Below the pieces are notes generated by a model. It saw nothing but the letters and a program-made list of their open reading frames with translations, was not told where the DNA came from and made no database searches. A stretch of DNA of 64,000 nt, taken from assembly GCA_940337035.1 (NCBI GenBank), contig CALNHX010000287.1, forward strand, positions 124,001 through 188,000. The letters are read 5' to 3'. Shown piece by piece: positions 11,580 to 22,276 of the stretch. Origin of the DNA: Agriotes lineatus. Lineage: Eukaryota > Arthropoda > Insecta > Coleoptera > Elateridae. Both the position numbers and the translations under genes were made by a program. The first letter of the stretch is position 1. Every line of letters begins with the position of its first letter.

Positions 11580-13119
11580 GTGTACCAGTTTTTGTTGGCG
11601 ACAACCGTCTGCTGCCGTTACCGGCACCATTAAGGTTGAAAGCGTCCAATTTTTTCAAATCATATAATCACTGACAAAACGTGTCTGCAAATGTGGAGAT
11701 GTATAAAACATGTAACCATCTTTAGATACAACTGTATAAAATGAGATAGTTGCGTTCTTTAGCAATGCAGATACATTGGAACAAGTCGCATTTTCTGCTT
11801 CATCAGTATATACTTTCCGCTGGTTGACTGTAAATGGTTATTTGTATTCATCTTGAAATTTTCTACATGGTGGTTTCAAATAATACTGATGTATAATTTG
11901 GAAATAGTCTGTAAAAATTCAGCTACTTGCAAATGTTGTCCATAATCCATTTGATTTTCAACATACCAATTCATGGTGGAATTTTTTAAAAGCAACTATT
12001 GCTAACAACTGTTTATTGTTACTATTGTCGAGTTTTCCAATTTGATCAAATTAAAGGAAGCAAATTATGGAAAAATATCTCAAATATTCTTTTTATAACT
12101 TTTTTGAAATATCTAATGATTCTAGTTTGCAGTAGTCAGTTTGTCACAAACGACTGCTCAGACCATTGTCACACATAATGAAGGGCAGCAGCTTCATAAA
12201 TCTGAGAAGATTCAGCTTGTACCCAATACATCATGGCATCCAGTTTTCTCGTTCGTTGGTTATGTGGTCATATGCCCGTGGTTAGTCTGTATCCGTAACC
12301 AACTGGACTGAGTAGGTGAGAAAGGCCTCGACTCCGCCAGTGCACGTCTGCAGGTCGAAGATGCACTAATTATCCCATGAGAATTATTAATTAATCACAA
12401 TACGTCTTATTGAGACGTGATGCTGCTGAAGAAGAAAGTTGTGTGGTGGTTTGGCTTTTCCTTTTCGTGAAAGGGCTTTATAATTTTCTTCTATTGTTCT
12501 TCCAAGTTCCTTAATGTATCTGTGCTAACGGGACAGTTCTCATTTTGTAGAAATAAAGTTGTATAGTTATCCAGCTTGTGGAGATAGTATAGAGCATGCA
12601 GTATGAGTAGGGGGTAAGTACTATTTAAAACCTAAACAAGATGTAGTTAAACATCCCGAAAAAAAATCGTAAGTTATGAACATTCCTTTAGGGAAGCAGT
12701 ATATTTTAAGTTATAGTCTATTCAGGAAACATAAAAACACAAAGTGACCTTTGATTTCCAACATTTCATGAGTGTACCTCCATAACTGATCTTTGTCTGA
12801 GAATGTACTTACAAAAAGTTACTAAAACAAATAGATTAAGGATGTGAGATTCACTTAGCATTTGTCAAAAGTGTTATAAATAATTACTTTTAAGGATATT
12901 ATACAAATACTGCGTGGATACTGTTGACGCAGCGTTTATTAATACATACTGCTATTACATTTTATAAAAGTTCAGGCAAAAGTTTTCTGAAAAATACCCA
13001 CTTTGGCATTGAAATAGTGAGAAATATTAATTGTCATTTTTAAATTCAAACCTGCCTTTATGAAGGTGTTGAAACCTTTGCAAAACAAGATACAGAGTCC
13101 CTAGTACAAAAATTGTATG
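11580..13119. other. No gene recognised
   Basis: About 1.5 kb of AT-rich sequence without a usable reading frame, clear inverted repeat or retroelement motif that I can identify. Confidence 0.5.
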
Positions 13120-13121
13120 TA

Positions 13122-13838
13122 CAGCCAGACCTCGCCGTTTGCGGCTTTGCGGTTCGCTGATTTCAATTTACGTGGGGTACCTTTGTGCTCCCTTTTTTTT
13201 TGCCGTTTGCGGATGGAATTGCCAACGTTAACTGTTTCAACTTTCACACACTAACGGCCGGTCTTATGAAGGCCACTAATCTGACGTTAACTTTAATTCG
13301 CGGTTAAAATAAACAAAAGCGCATACAAATTTGTTTACTAATGAATAATATGTTATAAGCGCCAACGTTTTGATGAGCTTTTGTTTATTTTAACAGCGAT
13401 TTAAAGTTAACGTCAGGTTAGTGGCCTTCATACGGCCGGCCATAAGTAAATAAAGCAGACGTATGCGGTTTATGCCATGAACACCTAAATAACATTATTT
13501 ATCATGAACTTGTAAACACACTTGTCGAGCCTATTTCTTTGAATCTCCTATTACCAAATTGGACCTGAAATAAATTGTAAAATTATAACCTGAATAAACA
13601 AATGGACATTCGAGCTCTAGATTCAAGTGGCAGACTTATGTTACGTATGGAATTTTAGTTTGTATACGCACGTTTATGTATTTTTGAATTTTTTGAAGTT
13701 GCATAGTATGTATAAATAAATCTAGTTTATAAAATCTAACCCCGTTTTTATCATTTATGTGTTTACTTGCGCATCGCGGTTTTGCGCTTCGCGGCATTCT
13801 TCAGGAACGTAACCCCCTCGAACGGCGAGGATTGACTG
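13122..13838. mobile_element. Tigger/pogo-like MITE with TA target duplication
   Basis: The element begins CAGCCAGACCTCGCCGTT and ends with its near complement, AACGGCGAGGATTGACTG. TA dinucleotides flank it at 13120-13121 and 13839-13840. The end sequence resembles Tigger-type pogo elements, whose ends begin CAG..A.ACCTCG. There is no transposase. A second copy starts at 47281. A perfect-looking foldback is nested inside at 13256-13441. Confidence 0.8.
13256..13441. repeat. Nested foldback, about 80-bp arms
   Basis: The left arm starts GGCCGGTCTTATGAAGGCC and the right arm is its complement ending at 13441. Both arms include GACGTTAACTTTAA and AAATAAACAAAAGC. The same structure is at 47407-47592 inside the second Tigger-like copy, so it was present in their common ancestor. 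Confidence 0.8.
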
Positions 13839-13889
13839 TATATGTGAACTTAAAAAAATGAATATGTTTTTGTGTTTACTGAACAGACT

Positions 13890-16388
13890 CAGTGGCGTAA
13901 CTATGGGGGGTGATATGGGTGTCGGAACACCCCCCAGAGGCTTTAGGAATAACTGAAATTCATCTTAAACAAAAAATCTAAAATTACATTTTAGTAATGT
14001 ATGATTGAATATCAATTATTACATTCGGAATTCGGACTCAACCATTTTTAAAATTTTGAATAAGTTGTCAGGACATTTTTAAATTTTACCAATATGCGAC
14101 ATTTTGGAGTATTTTCGATTCAAACATTCTGACTCTGCTTGTATATAGGCTTTTCCTGCCGCATTTTCAAGCCCAATAGTTCATCAGTTTGTGTACAAGC
14201 CGTTATAACGGCTGCTGTAATTTTCTGTCGTTGATAATTACTTTTTCTGGCTTATTTGGCATTTTTAAGATTTGGCACATAGCTTTTGGCTAGAAGGTTC
14301 GATGAGCAGCTCTGGCCTCAAGCCATCTTATTTGCCCCTGGATTGTTTCGTCACGTTGAAGCGTGTTTGTTTGATCAAATTTGTAGCGCAGTCCATAAGA
14401 GCAAGTGTGAGATTTTTCTAAATAATTTCATTCCATCGCAGTATTTCGTCGTAAGCTGGATCGCCTGTCGGGTTGCGTGAGACCGTTTATGATTGTCTGC
14501 TTCGGGATTGGCTGCAGGTGGTGAAGCGACAGAGCGCGTTTGGCGGGAAGCGCGTTGGCTTGGCTTCGCGGGGTTCGTCACGAGCCGTCTTGGCGTTAGG
14601 TGGTGTTTGTTTGGGGTTGTGCGTGTCCGGTTTATTGAATGACTGCCGTTTTGCAAACGTTCGAGGGCCGTTTGGGCCATCTTTCCGATACGTTAAGATT
14701 CAGTCTGCAGAACGGGCTAACATTTCGGTCTTGACCGTTTATCGTTGTTTCCCCGTGAGGATTTCACATCAGTTCCTGTCAATTAAGGAAATATTTGGAC
14801 CGCAGGACACCCACGCTTATGGCTGAAGTCCGCTCGCTGTAGTGGCGGGCTCCCCGACAATCTCGACGCACGCCAGACAAAACCAACCAATAAGGTGTGT
14901 GTAGCTTGTAATAACTAATCAACTCATTTGTTTGCTAATAATTTATGTGCCTATTTGCTGAACGGCACCCCTTTTTGAGGCCGCCTGTAAACTAATCAAC
15001 TTATTTGTTTGCTAATAATTCATGTGCCTACTTGCTAAACGGCCACCTCTTTTTGAGACCGCCTGTAAACTATTTAACTTGGCTGTGTGCTAACTTTCAT
15101 TATCTTGCCTGTAGTTTGGTCGATTAGAGGTAAAGCGTCCCCAGCTGGGCTTATAGGTTTGGTTTTTTATTATGTTGTGTTTTCATTGTCTACGCTGACC
15201 AGGTCGGCGCCGTTGTACCTATTTGACCATGTGCTTAGACCAATAGATCGGTTTACTGAACGTTGCCTTATGATTTCCGCAAGTGTTTGTGCATGCTTAT
15301 TTTCAGGTTAAATTATATACTATCAGATTTATGTACGGTGGAGCCTGGAAAGAGAGTTCTTAAGCGTCTTAGGTAAGTTAGGGCGCTTGTCGCTGCAGTG
15401 TCGGGAGTCGTGAGGCTGTGCACAAATATTCTATCCCCGTTTAGCTTTGGATTTCGCCAAGGTGTAAAGTTGGGAGGTAGGCTCATTGATTTCCCGGTTT
15501 CATAGTGGCTCTATCTTGGCATTTTCGTTCTCATTGATGAAACCGGGTAACGCTCAATTTATTTTGTCATTGTTTACCGTCTCTTATGTCGTTGCCCGTA
15601 GGTAATTTCGTGTAGAACTACCCCTCGCTCCACTGATGATTAGCCGGCATATCTTGTTAGGGGCAGGGCAGCGGTCCCAGGTGCGTCATCTGTCCCAATT
15701 TTGTGAGAATTGTCGTCCGCACCGGCCGATTTTTGTATGAGACGGCAGACGGTGTCGTTAAAGTCGATTTAGACCGTAATAAAATACATCACCATGATAA
15801 ACACCTCACACAATGGTTGCTGGGCAAGCACAAAAGGCGCGCTCTAACGTTGTATCCCGAATGCGGAGCAAGTTGGGCATTGTACTGCCAGATGCAAGCG
15901 CAGCCTCTACACCGCAAAGTAAATGAGGTTATCGATAATACACACATACATGTATTACTTCATTTCTTATTATATTGGTGTCAATTTAACTAATTTTTAC
16001 AGTCAAAATGACATTTAATATTTTCATAGGTTAGAGTTATTGCAAGAATAGGCATATCTTACAATTTTGTTTTACAAGCAATCTAAGTTATTATTTATTT
16101 AGCAAATAATTATTTCTGACTTCTTTTGGTTTATAAGCAAATAAAATGCCACACTAGCTAATTAATTTACCTATTTAAAGAGACGTCTGTAATATCACTT
16201 AGTAAATTCTTAAATGTAACTAGGTGGTCTACACTGCCAAGAAGTTAAATCAAGGCATACCGCAAGTCCTGCAAACATAAAATCAACTATACTTTATGGT
16301 ACGCTCAATTTTTTTTTAATTCTTATTGTAATAAGGTTGATCACTCTCCCAGAACACCCCCCAGAGCAAAATCTTAGTTACGCCACTG
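13890..16388. mobile_element. hAT-type element, 2.5 kb, perfect 8-bp duplication
   Basis: Ends are CAGTGGCGTAACTA at 13890 and its exact complement ending at 16388. The direct repeat AACAGACT flanks both sides (13882-13889 and 16389-16396). The GGGGGGTGTTC-type block close to both ends is also inverted. This length of duplication and these ends fit hAT elements. I recognise no transposase; the longest frames (14286-14826 region) have no family motif. The interior is more GC-rich than its surroundings and has a short tandem repeat. Confidence 0.85.
14914..15080. repeat. Tandem repeat, 77-78 bp unit, about 2 copies
   Basis: Units begin at 14914 (actaatcaact) and 14991, with the start of a third, degraded unit at 15069. 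Each contains 'tttgtttgctaataat', 'atgtgcct' and 'tttttgag.ccgcctgtaaac'. It is inside the 13890-16388 element. Confidence 0.8.
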
Positions 16389-16396
16389 AACAGACT

Positions 16397-16885
16397 ATAT
16401 ATTTGAATTTTATAGGTGTTTTTGTTACAGGTACATATGAAAACTAGTAGGATTTAACTATTATACAAAACATTTGAAAAAAAAAATAGTGCTTAACAAT
16501 TATTGTGGGAAATATCTAGATAATAGTCGACTACTAAGTTATAATCTTAAACCAAATAAATACTTTTTCCCGCTGCTGATCATGTAAGTCAGTGATACAG
16601 CCTTAGTAACAAAACGTGTAAGTCGGTGATTATATTTGTTTGCTGCTTTTTCTTGATAACGGAACTTAATATTATTATTAAGTTCCTAGGATAATAAAAT
16701 TAGCAAAGGAAGATGCTGATTTAAACGTTTTGGTTATAAATTGCAAGTGTTTATGTGACATGTGACACTCACAGGTAATACGACTCACGAAAACTAATCC
16801 TGGTGGCAGGTGACGAACCAAACGATTTTTTCAAAAATCTAGGAAAATTTTGATAAGCAGCGGGTAAAATATAATAAGATAACTC
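16397..16885. other. No gene recognised
   Basis: AT-rich spacer between the hAT-type element and a run of palindromes. Nothing further is visible. Confidence 0.5.
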
Positions 16886-16984
16886 GGAATGTATCGCCTA
16901 TTAACATTTTCGGCAGGCAACAAGCCGCGACTTCGTCTTGGCTTGTACTTGCCTACCTCAAATGTTAATAGGTCCTTACATTCC
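16886..16984. repeat. Imperfect palindrome, 99 bp
   Basis: The left arm 'ggaatgta.cgcctattaacatttt' is the complement of 'aatgttaatagg.ccttacattcc' on the right, with 'ggcaggcaa'/'ttgcctacc' nearer the centre. The apex is around 16925-16945 and contains the inverted pair 'caagcc'/'ggcttg'. Confidence 0.75.
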
Positions 16985-17068
16985 CTGTTACTTAAATAGC
17001 TATTATTTGTTCCTCACTTGTAAACATCAATTTATCAAGTCACTGTATTCACCTTGAAAATGTTTCTT

Positions 17069-17107
17069 AACTGGCTAGCCAGTAAATTTTTTACTGGCTA
17101 GCCAGTT
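17069..17107. repeat. Perfect hairpin, 39 nt
   Basis: AACTGGCTAGCCAGTAAA is followed almost at once by its complement, ending at 17107. Each arm itself contains the palindrome CTGGCTAGCCAG. Confidence 0.9.
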
Positions 17108-17284
17108 ATATTTCACCAGCGTGCTCATAGATAAATGATAGCGTGCAAAGCCAGAGTTGTCTTCCTTAGTATGTGTCATATTGATGAATTTAGTTGCTTG
17201 TCAGTTTGACATTTTGAATAAATGGTAAATTTCGAGTTATTTATAAGTGAGGAACAAATAAAATATTCAGTAGTTATATCCCTA

Positions 17285-17360
17285 GTGCATTCTGTATATT
17301 CGAGTATTTCTCGAGAACGCGAAGCGTTCAAGAGAAATACTCGAATTATACAGAATGCAC
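17285..17360. repeat. Palindrome with GCGAAGC apex, 76 bp
   Basis: Arms run from gtgcattctgtata inward to tcgagtatttctc and back. The apex is gaacGCGAAGCgttc (GCGAAGC at 17319-17325). Only a few mismatches interrupt the pairing. Confidence 0.85.
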
Positions 17361-17654
17361 GCGGGAAATATTGCAAGACTATTCCTCGAAGAAATGTCAT
17401 CCTTTGCATACCACACTATTCATTTTTAAAGAGTTTTCAGTTTTCTTTCTGAAATCTCTTGTGTACCTAGCTGGTTTGCTTTTCTTCCCACAAATACTCG
17501 CTATTGCACGTGTGCAAATACCCGGGTATTGCACTAGTGCAAAATATTCGCTGTATTCGACTTTGATTGGTTCAAATTTTGAAAATTGATTGATGGGATT
17601 GGTTTATATTATCTGAGGGGAATAGTCAACTATACACGCCAGGTAACTATTTTT

Positions 17655-18300
17655 ACTTCCTTTTACTATAAAGGAAGTATTGGATTCACCCCAAAAATTC
17701 GAAATTGAGTTTTCAACAGATCTTCACGTTTTAGAGTCCCCTGATCCCAAAAAACATATTTTTTTTCATTGGTCTGTGTCTGTGAACAGAATATCTCAAA
17801 AACGAAAAGAGGTATGGCATTGAAACTTCATATATAAGTTTTGTGTACTATGTAGATGAGACAGCAAGCTTTTGAAGAAAATCGCATAACCGAAAGTAGG
17901 TGTTTACTCTTGTGATTTTTCAGTTTTTTTCGATTTTTTCAAAAACGGCTCTAACGATTTTTTTTAAACTTTACATTTTTACTACATTTTTAATGTGTAT
18001 TGATGTGAAATAGGTGATTTTCCAGTTGAATACTTCTAAAGTGGGTTTCTTTTGTTTTTTTTTCTATTTTTTTTATAACTCCTATTTTAAATAAAACACC
18101 CGGTATATTATTACATTTTTGAATTCACCTTAAAATTCTAGAGAAAATTTGTCTCTTCAACTAACACTCGATTTTGTACCGTTTTTGTAGAATTTGTAAT
18201 TTTTGAAAATTTTTAACAAATGGTTAAAAATTAAAAATGAAATTCTTGACTAATTATAAGATCACTGTAAAAGGAAGTTGTGTGAGTGTATCACACCAGA
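17655..18300. repeat. Dispersed non-coding repeat beginning with a hairpin
   Basis: It begins with the hairpin tacttcctttt-actata-aaggaagta (17655-17679) and ends near 'aaaaggaagttgtgtgag' at about 18270-18290, so the end pieces are short inverted repeats. The interior is T-rich and non-coding. The boundaries and identity as an element are inferred from this symmetry alone. Confidence 0.4.
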
Positions 18301-18734
18301 TTTTTACTGGCTCAAGGATATGACAGGCTCGCCACTCATCCCAATCCTATCGCCAGTAAAAACTGTTTTACCTGGCTTGTAATGTTAAATGCTATAATCT
18401 AGATTTATAGATTCCTCTCGCACAAAGTTAGTTTGTTTTGAAAATTTTGAATATTGAGGGTAAGGTTAAACTGGAAACTAAATGCGTGTATGATGGGTGG
18501 CATACACAGCTCTTCAAATTGTTATTAAGTGAAGTCAAAAAGTTTATGTATGTACTTAGTATATTTACTATAGGGTGAAGTATTGTTATTAGAAAGCCGT
18601 TGTTGTGATTACCATATGAGTTTTCAAAAATACGTAATGGTTTTCTTAGATGCAGTGTTATAAACATTGAGATATGCGTAGAAGTTTACTAAAACTTGTT
18701 GCTATAATTAAATTTATCCACTTTAATAGTTTCT

Positions 18735-18985
18735 TACATTACAAGTGCGGTAGGTTGCATTTTACCACGCGAGGTTTTAATTTTTGAAGCACGACGTGAA
18801 GCGGAGTGCTTTAATTAAACCGAGTGCTGTAAATGCCTAACGCACGAGTATTGTATTACATTTTTTGGCCGACGTATTTTTTTTTTAACATCTTCTACAA
18901 ATTCGATATTTTATTTCCGGACAATAATTGGAGTCGTCGCTTCGCTCCTTCTCCAAACAATTGTCTTCGATCGGTAAAATGTCCT
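18735..18985. repeat. Palindrome-rich non-coding stretch
   Basis: Several short inverted pairs occur here. 'gacaataattggag' is matched by 'ctccaaacaattgtc' around the apex gtcGCTTCGCtcc at 18936-18948. Another inverted pair around 18785-18805 flanks 'cgtgaagcgg'. No gene is visible between 18300 and 19312. Confidence 0.5.
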
Positions 18986-19645
18986 TACCGTTCTTAATAC
19001 TTAATATACTATTATTTCTACAAAGCAATGTTTTTGCTTAAGGGTCTCTGAAAGCTAAACATTTTCTAGTCATTTTACCGCACGGGGATGAGCAAAACAC
19101 TGAATAACTTAAAAATTGTAGTTACAGTGGACGTCAACTGTGTATGAATGTGTTGCTTACACGCCAGAAGGTCAAATAGATATTTATGTATTTAGTGTGC
19201 AAAGAGAGTCATTTTGGTATGAGAATGCGAGTTTCGTGCCGAGCGGTAGCGTAGTCTTTATACGATTGCCAGTTAGCTATTATACTTGAGCCGCCGAACA
19301 AATAGAGTGGAGCAGGCAACCAAAATAACATATTACAAAGGTCACTCGATAATATTTTAACTATAATTACTAAAAGGAACAGAGTTGGCGACCCTTATAA
19401 TTAGAACTAATTTCAATTGACATTAAATAACTTTTTGAGGTTATGATGCAAATATCGAGGGATAAAAAAAGATTCTATGTGGACCGTGGAAATTCAAACG
19501 TATGAATGATATGTTGGTGGCACTGTAAGTCTATGTTAAATTCGAGGTTAGCAGGTTAGATTTTGCGTCACTCTGTGATAAAACTGACGCAAAACCTAAC
19601 CTGATAACCTGCAGTGTAATTTATGTGCTCAGCAGAGACTACCGA

Positions 19646-19872
19646 GTGATTTTTTAAAAACTCAATGGCAGCAAGCACTGGATACCCTGAATCAGTTAAA
19701 AATACTGAAATGTATTGTTGGTGACACTGTAAGTCTATGTCAAATTCGAGGTTAGCAGGCTAGGTTTTGCGTCAGTTTTGACACAGACAGTGTCACCAAC
19801 AATACACTTCAGTACTGCCAACTGATTCAGGCTATCCAGGGCCTGCTGCAATTGAGTTTTAAAAAAAATCAC
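19646..19872. repeat. Foldback element with about 100-bp arms
   Basis: The left arm (gtgattttttaaaaactcaa, then ctgaatcagtt, then tgttggtgacactgt) is matched in complement by the right arm ending at 19872. The block at 19505-19605 carries another copy of the 'aattcgaggttagcaggtta' unit and an inverted pair around 'gacgcaaaacctaacctg'. The duplicate is at 50635-50865. Confidence 0.75.
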
Positions 19873-20083
19873 ACTGTAGTTATTTGTCACTGTTTAACGT
19901 AGATATTAGTACCCGATCAGTTCCTTAGATTTAACAATTAATTTATTCATACTCATAAATAAATATTTTAACAATTTTAGCTTCCGTTTTGCGCTATAAT
20001 ATGCATTTATGCAGTCAGAATAAACTTCCACATATTAAAAAAGGCGTATAGTAAATTTAAAGTGCCTCGTTAAACAAAAAAGG

Positions 20084-20107
20084 TGTGGTGTCGTATACGA
20101 CACCACA
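20084..20107. repeat. Perfect 24-bp palindrome
   Basis: TGTGGTGTCGTA is followed directly by its exact complement. An identical copy is at 51070-51093. It could be a protein-binding site or simply a cruciform-forming repeat; nothing else supports a regulatory role. Confidence 0.85.
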
Positions 20108-20611
20108 TATGCGTTAATGTAACTTTCTTAGATGTATGAGTTCTAGGGTTAACAAATTTGTGATTATTTGATTTATTTAAACAATTGCCTGAAATTTGAT
20201 AACATAAGGTTTTGGGGGTCGCAGATTACGAATCTGGCCTCAAAATGGGTCTAAAAACAAAATGGCGTCGAAGATCTAATTTTTTATTTTATTTTGTTTT
20301 TTAATTTTTATTAGATGTCTGGGGGTTTTGGGGTCGCTGATTACGAATTTGACATTAAAACTCAACTAAAATAAAAAATGGCGGATCCAAAATGGCAGAA
20401 AGGGATAATTTTTTTTAAATTTCTGATACCTATACCTAGAGGTTTTTTGGGTCGCTCATCCCAAATTTTATATTAAAATTTATCAAAAATGGAAAACAGT
20501 GTCTGAAAAATGGTAGAAACAAATGATAGAAGAGTTAAATGAGTATTCAAGATATTATAATTTAATTGATTTATTAAAATTAACCCAAGATACATTTAAA
20601 AACAAAATTAT

Positions 20612-20948
20612 TTAGCTTTAGTTTCTCCTTCCTCTACTTTTTCCATTGACACTGCCGGTCGTGAATTAAGGCAACTATTTCCTCCACATTCACCGCAAGC
20701 CGCAGAGCCTAAAGGCCACTTTTCCTATACCCACAAGCTGGCCAGCAACTAGTTTTGTAGTTGCAAAAAAAAATTTTTAAGATGTTTTGTGGATCTGGTT
20801 CTTGTGTCATTAGGATTGGAAAACACTTTCCTGTATCATATTTCCAACCCCAAACTTCCCTTGAAATATCTTGGTTTCCCAGCCACAACTGTGTTTGCAA
20901 ATACACGCGTTTTAAATGTTGTTCTGCTGGATTCATCGTAGGGCACAA
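20612..20948 (-). pseudogene. C-terminal Cys-rich tail of transposon B protein
   Basis: The frame shows HLKRVYLQTQLWLGN, EVWGWKYDTGK and then CNYKTSCWPACGYRKSGL. After a stop and frame change near 20710 it continues as AACGECGGNSCLNS and runs to a TAA near 20612. The relative at 48138-48659 keeps a fuller cysteine set (CRCKKSC, CGCRKIGLKC), and two of these cysteines are tyrosines here. The element-B copy is therefore broken and probably lost metal binding. Function is unknown; a zinc-binding DNA-contact tail is the natural guess. Confidence 0.7.
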
Positions 20949-21149
20949 TTATGCTAAATTAACGCTACTTTTTTAGTAGACGCCTTAATAAAAGAATCAA
21001 ACCTAAAATTCAAAATGTTTTTATTTAAAAAATATATGTATTGTATTGTCTGTAACCTCATTTACCTTGCGGTATATGAATAATAAAAAACTTTCAATCA
21101 CTTAAACATTCCTGTAAGAGTTTAAGCAGTTACCTTTCTTTACACTATA

Positions 21150-21290
21150 CATTGCAAGCATACATTTTATACCAAAATTTGTTTACAGAAATTTTTGCAG
21201 TCTCTTCTAAATCACTGCTATTTTCAAATATTTTGACAAATTTATTCTTTCCTGAACATAGCCATTGCTTCATTTACTAGGACTTATCCA
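21150..21290 (-). pseudogene. Middle segment of transposon B nuclease
   Basis: A minus-strand reading gives CSGKNKFVKIFENSSDLEE followed by TAKISVNKFW. It aligns by eye with QGKIKFFNLLKKNDKLANTI in the relative at 48629-48946. Short and degenerate; identified only by position and by that match. Confidence 0.55.
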
Positions 21291-21372
21291 TGTGGATCTT
21301 TAATAAGATGCCGGTCCTATTCGTCTTGTTCATCCTTATATTTCTTCAATATATTAAACTATATTCAAAAGC

Positions 21373-21850
21373 CATGATCTGCACCTTGACACCAAAACTC
21401 GCATGCTAAGAAGCTACATTTCTCCCATCTTTCTCTATGGGGTCGAGTTCTGGACACTTAACGAAACAATCACAAAAAAAATCGAAGGCGTTGAAATGTG
21501 GTTATACCAGAGAATATTGCGGATATTATGGAAAGACCGTGTAATAAATATTAAAGTTCTGCAGAGAATGAAAAAAAGTAAAGAGATCATGGACAACACC
21601 AAGATACGCAAACTCCAATACCTCGGACATATAATGAGGAATGAGAATAAGTACATCCTACTACAATCTATTATATAAGGCAAGATATATGGCAAACGTG
21701 GACCAGGACGCGGAAGAATATCTTTGTTGCAAAACCTAAGGGCGTAGTATGGGAAATCATCCAATGAGTTATCTAGAATCGCAACCAATAAAGTGTTGAT
21801 CGCAAACATACGAAATCAGATAAGCACCTGAACAAGAAGGAGAAGAAGAT
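21373..21850 (+). mobile_element. LINE C-terminal fragment inserted in transposon B
   Basis: The frame 21403-21678 reads MLRSYISPIFLYGVEFWTLN, MWLYQRILRILWK and RKLQYLGHIMRNENKY. A stop replaces a glutamine codon at about 21676; in the duplicate (52392-52736) that codon is intact and the frame runs on to KRGPGRGRISLLQNLR. The end has a GAAGAAG-rich tail near 21830-21850. This is a 5'-truncated insertion that splits the nuclease pseudogene. Confidence 0.75.
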
Positions 21851-21859
21851 ACTTTCTTC

Positions 21860-22137
21860 TGTTAAAACATGCTGAAGTGTTACATCAGTTAAAGCATGTA
21901 CAGAAAGAACATGCTCACTACAATTTATTGGGATGCGCAAATTGCAGGCTTTTAAAAGAAGATATTTTTTTATTTTCTTTATTTTTGGCAGGTTTTAAAA
22001 AATATATATCTTTATCAGCATGAAACTAAAGCTGTTAATATAAGTAATACGTCTATATTCTCTGATACTACGACTAGTTATGTTTTTATTTGTTGCATTG
22101 AGAGCTGTTGTAACTATTAACCGATCAGCATCACTTT
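21860..22137 (-). pseudogene. PIN/XPG-like catalytic segment of transposon B
   Basis: Directly next to the gypsy LTR the minus strand reads DADRLIVTTALNAT. About 40 bases on, in a shifted frame, comes VVVSENIDVLLILTAL. These match EDADLLIVQTAL and VVGEDIDLLVPLTA of the better preserved relative (48762-49259). They correspond to the acidic metal-binding motifs of PIN/XPG-type nucleases; here one acidic residue is Asn. Further downstream, VHALTDVT resembles the HAFSGCDTT block. The gypsy insertion split the gene at this motif. Confidence 0.65.
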
Positions 22138-22254
22138 TGTAAAGCAGGTAGACAACTCCTTTATTCTCTTGTTAGATTTCATACATGAAGTTAGCTCACA
22201 TTTCATGATAGTAACAAGTTCACATTGACATTATAAGGGTGAGTTCATCTTACA
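22138..22254 (-). repeat. 3' LTR of gypsy element 1 (117 bp)
   Basis: Starts TGTAAAGCAGGTAG and ends TTCATCTTACA (TG...CA ends). Its partner is at 27681-27796. The flanking pentamer ACTTT (22133-22137) is repeated exactly at 27797-27801, a perfect 5-bp target duplication. It is the 3' LTR because the genes run on the minus strand. Confidence 0.93.
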
Positions 22255-22270
22255 TCTCCCTTTCTTTACA
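22255..22270 (-). promoter_or_regulatory. Polypurine tract of gypsy 1
   Basis: In the element's own orientation AAAGAAAGGGAGA abuts the 3' LTR start, as needed for plus-strand DNA priming. A second copy of this tract with the adjoining LTR edge is about 128 bp further in (disregarding the hAT insertion), at 23119-23150. Confidence 0.8.
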
Positions 22271-22276
22271 TTAGGG

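Noticed and set aside
14286..14826. Frames of 64-117 codons in the 2.5-kb hAT-type element
   Set aside because: They overlap each other on both strands in GC-rich sequence and match no family I recognise, so I list the interior as unknown and not as genes.
20865..20976. Possible small plus-strand gene (20761-20976)
   Set aside because: It is the complement of the transposon B Cys-rich tail.
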